In this document: piece after piece, positions 36,301 through 48,300 of the stretch
How the letters are laid out: every line of letters starts with the position of its first letter
Numbering within the stretch: position 1 is the first letter of the stretch
NCBI GenBank assembly: GCA_002633005.1
Contig: NMRA01000200.1
Span: 656,527 to 705,950 of the forward strand
DNA: 49,424 bases
Reading direction: 5' to 3'
Source of the DNA: Phoronis australis
Lineage: Eukaryota; Phoronida; Phoronidae
Position numbers and translations under genes: made by a program
Notes under the pieces: generated by a model
What the model saw: the letters and a program-made list of their open reading frames with translations, nothing else
Database searches by the model: none
What the model was told of the DNA's origin: nothing

Positions 36301-39300
36301 CTGTGTGGCTTCTGCTCTTCACCACCTTCATTCCACATTACATGTTCTCCATGGCAGTATCAAGGTGGACACACCCACACAGCCACTTGCTCTGCTCTCA
36401 TTAAAATGCCCTTTATAATCTCTGAACCTTTTTTACTTGTTTGATATACCGCATACCTGTTCTTCGAATTGGTGAGCTGATACTGCAGTCTTGTCATCCA
36501 AGTGTTGCCAGCTGTGTGCAACTTTGAGTAGAACTTTCTTGACATTATTAGCTTAAAGTGCTCCACACACAGTAAACTTCAAAAGAAACTTCGAAAGAAC
36601 TCCACTAGGCTGCTAAATTTGGGATAAACTGCTTGCCAGTAATGTTTGGCATCTTAGTCAAACACTTATCACATTAAGGTAGTGTTTTGTCAAACTTTTA
36701 TGTCGTAGTTTAAGTTGACGTTATTGTCCTAGCCGTTTATTGTTTATTTCTGAATGGATTTACATGCAAATTGTGGAAATTACGAAAACGTACGTGGAGA
36801 CACTGTCGTATTCTAGTCGGAAAGAGTTTCCATGTCGTTCGGTTTATTTTGAAAATTGTTAAACCAGTGCTGGTACGGTACACAATTATGGTGACATGCT
36901 ATGAACAAACTGAGTAGCAACATGGCTGCGATGAGATTGTATACCTACTGAGCATCAGTCCTAACTTTTCCGTCCTCGAATTGCAAAAATCCTCAAAGTT
37001 GCACAAAGTGCAACCAAGCTAACTTTGTTCGCCTGATCATATTTAACATATTTCAAAAAACACTTTACAGAAATGAACATTGCAGGGTTCACCACGAGTG
37101 ATATTAGACCGGCAACTAGACTATAATGGTTTTACTTATTTTTGTCTTTGAACAGTGACTCAAAGCTACTGTTTTTTTGGTTCAGTTGTTTGTCGCTGAT
37201 TTCTTTTATCAAGCTTCAGCTCACTGACACTGAGACTGGTTTGTGCTATACATTTATTCAGGTATCACCTTGGCAGTGGGGTGAACATCATTCGAAGCTG
37301 GTCTCGCATTATACTTGGAGTGTTTACACATGTAGTTGCTAAGCAAAAAGAACGGGATGGAGTGTTGATGGTAGGTGGTCAACGAGTGACCAGTGGTTCA
37401 AGTAAACCAGGTGCTAGAGAACTCAACCTTCATGGAGCAAATATCTTTCTTGGAAATGTGGACGCTCTATCCAAGTTGTAAGTTTTGACAGCTGGAAGTA
37501 ATGATTGACAGCTAGAAGTAATGATTGACAGCTAGAAGTAATGATTGATTGGCATTGATGGAGCATTTTTGTTGAAGAATGCTGGTTGCTGACACATCCT
37601 TGAATTAAAAGTTACCATTGTAATTCACAAACAGTCTATTATCGATATCCAACATTTTGAAAATTGTATTTTATTTTATTTGAAGTAATTTTGTTGAATG
37701 TAATTTGCTTTTCTGTTAAGCGATTTTAAATTCCCTCATTACAGGCTCATACTTAAAATATTAAATTGCTCATTAGAGGACCATAGTGTAAAAGAAAGTT
37801 CCAATGCTTATCAGTTTCAAATTATTGTACTCTCAAATGCATTGATGTTGTTCTAGTGCATATAAACAGACTGGCACCAGTCAGGGCTTCGAAGGCTGTA
37901 TCAAAGCTTTCAAAGTGGAAGGTAGCTCTTGGACCAAAATATACAGTCTGCAACTCAGTTCAGAAGATATTGTTACCAGTTTTAATGTCGGTAAGATTGC
38001 TACTTCTGAGGCGTGATCGAAAGATCTATGTAAATTTGCATATAAGGTGCCTATTCTACCTTAGTTGTTGTGGTAATGGTGGGACCTCCCAAATGTTCTT
38101 TATACCATTCGTAACTGGAGAACTCGCACTTATGGGTTAAGTCATCATGCTGTTATCAAGGTGGGGACTGCTGACAGATCAGCCTACTGGTGTGTCAGCT
38201 GTTGATGTTATTTTGGTCTTACCGGTGTACACCACTTTTTATCACACGGTTTGGACTGATTGTGAAGTTTTTAAAAACTGATCAGTGGTCAATATTTCTG
38301 AGTCGAAAAGTGTTTATACTGACCACTGTAGTGTAATGGATTATGTATATTGACTGCTGTTGTGGTGACGTCATTTTGATCAATTTTTAAACTTTTTGCC
38401 AAGTACAGAGAGATCTCACTGTGATTTTGTGCCTGGATCATTCTACTTGCAATTATAGCCTCACCTATTATCACTGCACAATGAACACGTGACCACACTT
38501 GAAAGACACCCTTTTTATGTCATTCAGTTTCTGACGTCCAGTTTGTTTTTTAATTAATTTTGCTATATAAAACTCTCAGTGAGTGAAAACCACCATGATT
38601 TAAACATTGCAGATCCCTTCATCATGCGAATAGACAAACTATTTAAAGGCTAAAATAAATAACTTTGTTCACTCACTTTCAATGAACGTCATTTGCATGG
38701 ACTTAAGTGCACGTAGCTCGCAATTGATATATTAACCAAATGACAGTTGTTGATTTTAATGACCTTGGTGTGGCTGAAAATGATTTTTCCAAAATATGAT
38801 TGGTTGTTCCTTTGTCCATTCTGAACTTCTCTGGGAAGTTTTATTAAAATCTCTTTAAGCTTCTGAAAACTTTGAAAATTGATAGCTGATTGACCAGCTT
38901 GTCTATGTACTACTTCATGTACAAATCTATTGTGTCTTGTCATAAAGCCATCTAGTTCTCAATGAATTTGGTTTATCAATGGGCCTAGTAATGAATGATG
39001 ATGACAATGATCTCATCTAGTACCATGGATTTGTGCCAAACCTGCTACAGAAATTCCAGTGATTAGAACTGTTACCTGTAATTTGGCTTTTTAACTGAAC
39101 GTCTTGATGAGCATCTTGTTACACTTTTAGTTTCTGAGGGCGTTGATTGCAACAGTCCTGTCAAGTTCGATGGTTCTACATGGTTGGAATACAGTAACCT
39201 AGGCATACAGAGGTGAGCTCGTGTGTCAGCTATATAACTATGAGTATGTCAAGTTCGATGGTTCTACATGGTTGGAATACAGTAACCTAGGCATACAGAG

Positions 39301-42300
39301 GTGAGCTCTTACGTCAGCTATACAACTATGAGTATGTTAAGTTTGATGGTTCTACATGGTTGGAATACAGTAACCTAGGCATACAGAGGTGAGCTCTTCT
39401 GTCAGCTATATAACTATGAATATGTTATGTTCGATTGTTCTACATGGTTGGAATACTGTAACCTAGGCATACAGAGGTGAGCTCTTACGTCAGCTATACA
39501 ACTATGAGTATGTTAAGCTTGATGGTTCTACATGGTTGGAATACAGTAACCTAGGCATACAGAGGTGAGCACGTGTGTCAGCTATATAACTATGAGTATG
39601 TTAAGTTTGATGGTTCTACATGGTTAGAATACAGTAACCTAGGCATACAGAGGTGAGCTCTTCTGTCAGCTATATAANATACAGTAACCTAGGCATACAG
39701 AGGTGAGCTCTTATGTCAGCTATATAACTATGAATATGTTATGTTCGATTGTTCTACATGGTTGGAATACAGTAACCTAGGCATACAGAGGTGAGCTCGT
39801 GTGTCAACTATGTAACTATGAGTATGTTAAGTTTGATAGTTCTACATGGTTGGAATATTGTAACCTAGGCATACAGAGGTGAACTTTTAAGTTACTTACA
39901 TAATTGTGAAGCTATAAGTGTTGTTATTGATGAAGAAAGTCATATACACCTATTACTTCTAAAAGTATTGATTTTACTGAAACAAAAATGTTCAGATGAG
40001 TTTGATCAAACGTGCTATTTCACTTTACAGCCACTAAATTATTAGACTTCATTAGGGCTGCCTCATGGCTAGCTAAACAGGAACGTAACCAAAATGCAGG
40101 CGTGGGAGAAATCCGTCACTGAGTTCTGACTTATTGCATAATTACATGTACTTGTCATACAAACAAACTCCTTTAATTCATCTGGCTTTACATTTATGTT
40201 ATCTATATTATGACTCCAAAGCCTGTCCCATCAATGACTTCTTGACCATGGTTTGTAAATACGAATAAACGCGACCCTCTACACACATTCACTGTCATGT
40301 TTACATGGCTGTGGACTCCGTGAAATTCGTCACTGCTGGATATACTTAATTTGCCCTAAAAATAGCCCATGCATCTTGATACATGTGCATTTGTCACGTT
40401 TTTCCCCGTGTGTGGGTGGGCGCAGGTTGTTACAGATCGGTGCTAATAGCTTTCGGTGCGATGATCGACTGAAGACTGGTTCGAGTTATTAATCCCGACC
40501 GTACGTTCACAAGCCTACTCAAACAAAACGTCCGACGTAATGTCTGTTTATGCTCCAGCCAGTGCTGCGAAGCCTTGACTTGTGATGAACTTCTGAGATA
40601 CTTCCAGCAACTGATTCAATAACCTGCTGACTCTATAGCTGGCTCTCTATTGACTATCGCTGTAACTGCTGATTCTCTTCACTGCAACTCAACTGCACAT
40701 GTAGTTCTCCTGATTAACTTTCTTGAACTTACTTGATCTGACTTGATCTCCCGACTTGATCTGACTAACACAAACCCATGCTTGTGTATTTATAGCCTAA
40801 TGCATTGTTCTGGAACTTTACATCAATTCAAGCACATTCTAGAACTCCTGAATCTACCCAATCATTCTACAAACACATACTAGTCTCTAGAATATTCCAG
40901 ACTGCATTAATCACTGTCATGCTAGAGTCTTCTAAAAGTTCCACACTATACTGTAGTAAATCAATTACATCATCACTGTTCTGACCTCAGTCTTCTAGAA
41001 AGTTCCACACTATTTTGTAGTAAACAAATTACATCATCACTGTACTTAACTCAGGGGTCATGCCAATCAAACAGAATAACAAAACAAAACAATACAACTA
41101 AAAATACTGTCAGACCATATTCTGACAGCATTCACACAATTGTCACTCCGTGGATTCTTGCACAGCACTCGTGGAACAGAAAATTTCAATGAGCTCCCTT
41201 CTGGAGGCAACTGCATCCGAAATCCCCATCCCCTACTGCATGTGTATGTTAGGCCCCCCACGCCTAGTGCAGGTTTATTTGTAGCTCCATCCCCTTATTA
41301 TTTCAAGCCCACGTAGTCCCTGGAGAATTCTTCAGTAAAATAATTATAGTAGTCACCTGTCTGACTTGTCAAATGGCCGTGATCAGTTTTTGCACATGAT
41401 GCCTGAATTTGGGATAAGTGCACGCATAATTCACGGGCTATGCTCTTGCAAATCATGAAGACAAAATATTCTGTAATGTACAGGTGTGTCAACTCTGTTT
41501 ACATGTTTATTTCAAAAACAAATATACACGTTTACAAGTGAGAAGTTAGGTCCTGGGGTCTGTTTCATGAAGTGTCTTGATTTGAGAAAGGAATTTGGCC
41601 TTTAGCTCCTCATAACAATTTCTAAGAAATAGTTGAGCCTCACATGATCAAAATTCTATGAGAATATACACATCACTGTTAGTTACTGAGATAATTTTTG
41701 TCAATTATTTTTCGATTGTTATGCGCTCATAATTACTTAATAACTAAAACTTTGTACAGCAATTCATGAAATGGAACCGTAAGACCGAATTTCTGTCTTT
41801 TAGTCACTTTTATGAAACAGACCCCAGAATCCGCACGTGTCAACAGAAAGAATTTGTAGGAGGGGGCTATGATGGAATGCAATACAACTGGTTTCATTTC
41901 ACTTACTTTCCCCTGTGTAAACAGGTATTGAGAAGTGATTACTTCAAGATATTACGTTGCTGCCTGTAAAGTCGCAAGTGGCTGTACAATGATATACTGG
42001 AAACTTGGTCGAATTGGCCAGTCACAGGTTTAATTTTTAATTTATGCTTAATGTTATGTTACTGCACATTACCTGATTGGAAAGTCAAATCGTCACTGTC
42101 ATTGTCTGAAGTTTCCAATGTACTAAGTTTTCATTATTCCATTCTGCAGACAAATTACTGTTGGTGAATCCCGGGGGTGAGTTATAGTTAATAAATATGC
42201 AGTTGAAAAGCTGCTCGAGAGAAAAGTTTGCATAAGGCGATTTTTTTTAAATAAGACCATCTTATTTAGTCTCAAAGTATGTGGAATGGTTCCGCACTTT

Positions 42301-45300
42301 TTTATATCCACATAGGGCCATAAAAATGGTATGAAACAAATCTATACCTTACCCTAAACGTGTTTACAATGTTACATTTTTATTTCCTCCATTAGCATTT
42401 TCTTAATAAGGAGTTCAGTTTTTGCAATGCGGAATATTCCACACTGACTGGGGAATATTCCGCACTCAGACTGCGGAATATTCCGCAAAATTTGTACTGT
42501 GTATATCTAATATAACAAGAATTAATGTCAAATAATAAATTCACCAAAATGTACAATATTTTATGAAACTCATCGCATATTCATGACATTCATTACATAT
42601 TCATGATATGTTTTTGCGAAGTATGTTGATTTGATAGCATTAAAGATAGTATTACTCACTTGCTGATTCTTGATGTTTTGGCTTTCAGTTGAGTAACTGG
42701 CCCATGCGGTACATCCACACGTTTTAATGAGCTACATAGCAAACTAGATTGCGTATTGGCCACAAAGAATAGTTGTCTCGAGATCGCTGACCAGTACCAT
42801 ATATATTGCAAACACAGTAGAAAATTTCTTACCGGTGCTGTCAAATTCTTAGAGTTGTTTACCAGATGATTATGGAGCTGAGAAATGTCACTTGAAAAAG
42901 GATACAGTACTTTGTTGTAGCCACGCTAAAGGAGTGAGGATAGCAATTAAGATTGTCCTGACTAGTGAAGGCACTGGGAAACTCATGCCTGGCTCAAGTC
43001 TGGCTCACGGTGCGCCTGCACTTTGTTCACGCCTAACTCACGATAAGTCACGCTTACTTTCATGCCTGTTGTCACTGTCGATTAATGCCTCACTCTTCAG
43101 TTCTGGTCACGCCTAACCAGAGCAGAGGCAGCCCAGATGAAGTCTCATAACTCAGTGACTGTATTGTCTGTACCCTATCATTTCTCTTTCAGAAAGAAAA
43201 GTGAAACAAGGAATGATATAAGCCTACATTTCAAGACATCATCCCAGAATGGCCTATTGTTAATAATACACAAGTCCAGCTCCATCTCGGGTGACTACCT
43301 GACTTTGGCTGTTGTAGGTGGTCGACTGGAGTTGTCCTACAATTTGGGCATGCAGTCAGCCGCCAATCTACATATACTGCGTTCTGGTGTACGTGTCAAT
43401 GATGGCAAGTGGCATAAAGTGCACATCACTAGGTGAGCAAGCTTTACTTATTGATGTGGCCTTTTGCTAACCATTTCACAAGCAACTGACTTTTCAGAAC
43501 TTTCATGAAAAATGCTCGATTTCTTTGTAGCTTTTTTGTAGCTTGTAGCTTTGTCTGGATATTAAAGGCAAAGGCAACCTTTCTTCATGTCATTTTTAGT
43601 AGAAATAAGGTTCGCTGGTTATCCCAGACATATTTTTCAGTTAATTACAGCTTCTCATAATTTAATTCATTACTCGTCCCCTACACTGGAAGTGAAGTTT
43701 AGGGAATCAAGAATTACGTGGCAATTTGGTTTTGCGTTCAAGTTTACTGTGAGGATCAATACTACTGTTTCATGCTTTTTTTTCTAAAATTGTCGTCACC
43801 ACTTCCTTCGACGAGTATTCTATGACAAGCTGGGTTATTAGAGAACTCAATTACATTGGATTTAGGGATTGTTTAATTTGTAGTAACCTGAAATTGACTG
43901 GAGTCGGTGACCCATGTCACAGTGACTGTATTGACGTGAGTGACGCAGACATTTTTCATATACTATAAGGGGCTGAGGGCTATAGCCCCCACTTTTTTCG
44001 GTGCTGCGCTGCCCATGGTATATGAGCGGTGCACTACAGGGGGACTGGGGGTGCGTTAACCCCCCACATTTGTCAGTGCTGCGTCTAATGAGCTATATAC
44101 AAGTATGGAGATGACACAATTATACTCGCAAGCCAGACAGCGCGTGACATGTGGTCCGCCGTATTGATTATGAACGAAATGTAAACAAAAGCACGGTTGC
44201 CTTACGGAAGCCAGGGAATTCTCAGAATAAAATTTGAAATTTTAAATACTAACGAGGTTTTAAAATATTGGTAACTTAAAGCAATGTAAACTTGTGACCC
44301 ACACATTGCTTAAACCGTCATATAAGCCTGCAAAGACAAAATTCCTAATGCTTTGGCTGAAATTCTCATGGAGAGCTGCTAGGGCCTGGCAGGTTTTGCT
44401 AGCTCAGTCAAAGAGACAATCACTGAAATGTATAAAATTTGGAAATATTTCCGTTATACTACGTGGTGTTAAACAGTGATTAATCTTTGCAGTTTTTTTC
44501 AAAAATAAAATGCATGTAAGGGGTGCTGAGGTGTCTCAAGAAATATTACTACACTATGTTTCTTTAACTATCTGGTATTACTTGTCATAGTACCTAATTC
44601 ATTTTAGCATGGTGAACTAGTGGTTTGTACAGTTTGAAACGACATTCTCTCACAATTCACAAAGTTGTGTCATAGACTCTGTTGTAAAACATCACGACAA
44701 CTGCAATACATATATTGCTTCCATTCAGAGGGCAATTGGACAAGAGGCTTTAGTGCTGACTGGAAGTCAGTTTGTTACACAGTGGCCAGGCGGTCACGAC
44801 CTCATAGGATTTGTTGAATTACACGCAAGAGCAGAGCATGAATTTGGCGATCTCTTAGAAAATTATTCCACGTTCACATCAGTACGAAACATACATAACG
44901 GCAAAGTATCTGGTGGAGTGACAGTAATGGTAAAGAACAATAATAGGAACCAAAATAACTCGCATCTGTGAGAATTTGGAAGACAGAGTATATTTGCATC
45001 TCAAAGATTTGTTTGCTGGCTCAGACAAGCCAGATGTAATAATAGGTTTTATTTATCTCCCTCCCGAAGGGTCATCATACTACAGCCACGACATTTCTGA
45101 CTGCGGTGTTGATCGTCTCGAGGATGACTTTACCTGCTTAAAGAGTAATGGGAAATTTAACCACTCACGGGTTATTTTGACAGGTGACTTTAATTCAAGG
45201 ACAGCTACACTCAGAGACTACATCCCAGATGACGATATCACCCAATTCAATGTCCTTGCCAATAGCGATTGTTGTTATGTTCAAAATAATTTTGAAAAAT

Positions 45301-48300
45301 CAAGAAACAACCAAGATGCGAAATCTAATTACTTTGGCAAAGAACTTGCCAAATTTTGTGCAGTATATGGTACGCACATAGTTAACGGTAGATACCCCTC
45401 AGACAGAGAAGGAAACTATTCGTTCGTCTCCACTCGAGGATGCAGCACTATTGACTATGTTATTGCCGAGGCATCTCTGTTCGAATATATTAATGACTTT
45501 GAAGTATTAAACTACGACCAGTCAGGCCATTTCCCTATCATGTGTGCTCTACGTTATCTAGAACGTACGGAAGCTGATACAGACGGATCGAACACTAGTG
45601 TCAGAACAACCCCATTGCACTGACTCAAGTGGCAGCCACACAAATCTTCAAGTTTTAAGGATAGACTGGGCAGCGTTGACACCACCGAGAAATTATCCCA
45701 AATATCTTCAGCCATCGATATGGATATTAAAAAAGCAGTTAAATTAATAAATGAATTATTCCACGCTTGCGGCGCTGACATGAAAATCAGCAAGAAACCC
45801 GCAGTAAACAGGCAGCAGCCAGGGTGGTTCGACAACGTTTGCGAGCAAAAGAAAATAGAAAAACATAATTTATTGAAACTTTTCAGATCCACAAAGTGTG
45901 TGGATACACTACGTAATTATATTGATACGAAAAGACAATTTAAGGAAACCTGTCATGAAAAAAAGAATTATAACGAACAAATAAGAAATTATGTGATTCA
46001 GTGAGAGATCCAAGAATATTCTGGGCAAACGTGAAGTCAATCATAAATCCGAACAATATTCAACAAGCGGATATTTCATCGAACGAATGGTATAACTATT
46101 TTGAAAAACTCTTGAACACTGAGCCTGTATGGGAAAACAGGGAATTCCTTAATAATTTGCTGGACGAAATGCGAGAGCACGATGAAAAGCTGCAATGACT
46201 GTGCCAACAATGACTGTGATGAAACACACACCTGGCCAGGTGGTCACATTGTATTGCCCTATCAGCTGTTTTAAAAACTAGATAGACCTTTGTGTAATGC
46301 CTTGCTGACAGATGTCCCTTTGGCGGTTGGTCTTATCTGTATAACTTACTGGATTCACTGGACAACTTGAATCATACTGTCTGAGAGGTTGGTTGATATA
46401 AATTTTCTGAAATTCTGCTGTTGCCACTTGTCATATATGGTGAGTGACAACTCAGTTAATCTGTTACTCAGTTAACCTCAAACATTAGCTGGCCAATTTG
46501 CTCGACTCTAAGACTGTGACTGTGAAACTGCCAGGGCAAATGAGACTACATTTGCATTTGGGCTATACCGATCAATATGCTGCCTTCTCGATTTGATCGC
46601 TGGCATTCATTGTTAGATACATATCATGCTGTCAGATAACTGTTATGGTCACAAGGTACCTAAACTACACAGTCAACGGACTCTTAAATATGGGCACGGA
46701 TGCATGAACACGACTCACGGACCTGCAAACACCGTCCACTGACTCACAAACACGGGAACGGACTCACAAAACATGATCCACGCACCCAAAGACATGGGTC
46801 ACGGACTCATATTCACAAAGTAACACGGTTAACGGACAGCCAAACACGAGTCATGGACTCATCGGCTTCCTGGGTCAGCTGACATCTTCATTTTGTCTGT
46901 AAACCGTGTTTGGTGGTCTGTTAATCTTGAATATGAGTCCATGTCCCGTGTATTTGGGTGCGTGGATCGTGTTTTGTGAGTCTGTTCCCATGTTTTTGAG
47001 TCAGTGGACGATGTTTGCAGGTCCGTGAGTCGTGTTCCTGCGTCCGTGCCAGTGTTTATGAGTCCGTTGACCGTGTAGTTTAGATACGTTGGGTCAGAGC
47101 CACTGTGTGTCTAGCTCCAGACAGAATGCCTGTATGCAATTTTAGGAACTGAGGTAATATTGTTTCCAAGTCATAAGATTCGGACACGAGTTGGCTAAAG
47201 CATTGAATCTAGCGTATATTTGCAAAAAATACATTACTCGCTTTTATCTTAATTCATTGAAAAGTTAACAGTGAAGATCAAATCCACTTGATACCAACAT
47301 TTAGGGTTATGGCGGTAATGTTTTATGCTTGACATATGTCCCGAAAATGGTAGGTGCGTCACAAACTCCGTTTCCAGAGATAAAAAGGAGACTATATATA
47401 GGTCACTTATTATGACACCTTAACGGTACAGAAATATGAATATAAAATATTAAATACACAAAAAATAATCGCTGGAAAGATTGGTAATAAAAAGCACAGC
47501 ACTCAGGTGCGAGGAAGTATCTGACCAATAAGGTGGCAGTGGGTGGGAAACAATGGAGAGAGATTGAACTCGAATGTAAGTACAGCTAAAGCAAAGGTTT
47601 GACAGGAAACACGTGATTAGTGAGAACAAAGGTAAACCCTAAGGACACGTGATAAAATATGAATAGCTTCAAACTAGTCTAACACACTGAACAATTGGAG
47701 TTGGTCAAAATTAGTCTGATGAACCCGCAAACTATTAGTTTCCACTGAGCAGAAGGACTCTTGGTCATAGTTTTACTAGGTGTACATTTGCGTCAAGTTT
47801 AAATAATGTCAATTTTATTTCTGTAGAAATCACCGCAAGGGCCATTTGTTAGTGGACAATCAATACCATGTCACTGGTGTGTCCAAGGTTGGTGCAACTA
47901 CTCTAGACACAGATGGTAAACTCTTCATGGGTGAGTCATGATCAGTTGGGGTCATATGAAAAGTTTTGGTGAAATTTTGTCTTGGCAATTCATTGAAATT
48001 AAATCAGTTGTGGTACACAGATAAAGGTGAGGTTGTGATTACCAACACACACACAAGATTGTGGTGATCAGGGAACTGGCTATGTGAGATGAAAATATTG
48101 TGTTCTATTCTGTTTTGTTTATTTCCTCTATTGGTTTACCTATAGTCATTTATAAAGTCTGTCAGTCATCTGTCCTTGTGAGCCAATGAAAGCTCAGTAA
48201 TCTAGGATTGCCTCCTTTATAGTACCACGTTATATTTAACAATCTGTATTTTGATGAGGAAAAAACAAGCTGAAAAGTTTCTGAAAGCGTTAAGTAATTC

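Larger units (their letters stand above)
39213..43192 (+). other. AGRN: Intron 16 (4.0 kb)
   Basis: GT-AG, phase 2. Holds the 88-bp array, solo LTR 2, a MITE and three palindromes. 42500-43192 shows only short cacgcctaac/tcacg repeats near 43010-43115. Confidence 0.7.
43433..47826 (+). other. AGRN: Intron 17 (4.4 kb), within LG2
   Basis: GT-AG, phase 2. Contains the LINE fossil and a fold-back repeat. An imperfect ~95-bp direct repeat (gggg..gc.ata..cccccac-ttt-tcggtgctgcg) is at 43970-44095. The remainder (43433-43960, 47090-47826) shows nothing. Confidence 0.7.

Noticed and set aside
36195-36418. Overlapping hydrophobic ORFs in intron 13
   Set aside because: They are two frames of one pyrimidine-rich tract (ctctcc/ttcttc); Leu/Ser richness comes from composition.
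39160-39885. CRISPR-like array
   Set aside because: No alternation of short repeats with unique spacers; whole 88-bp units are repeated, in an animal intron, and derive from an exon.
39248-39885. Extra coding exons in the 88-bp array
   Set aside because: Units carry a donor but no proper acceptor, 88 bp does not keep frame and a TGA follows each donor, so I treat them as intronic.
41766-41969. 67-codon ORF over the MITE right end
   Set aside because: It crosses the terminal inverted repeat boundary and has no recognisable product.
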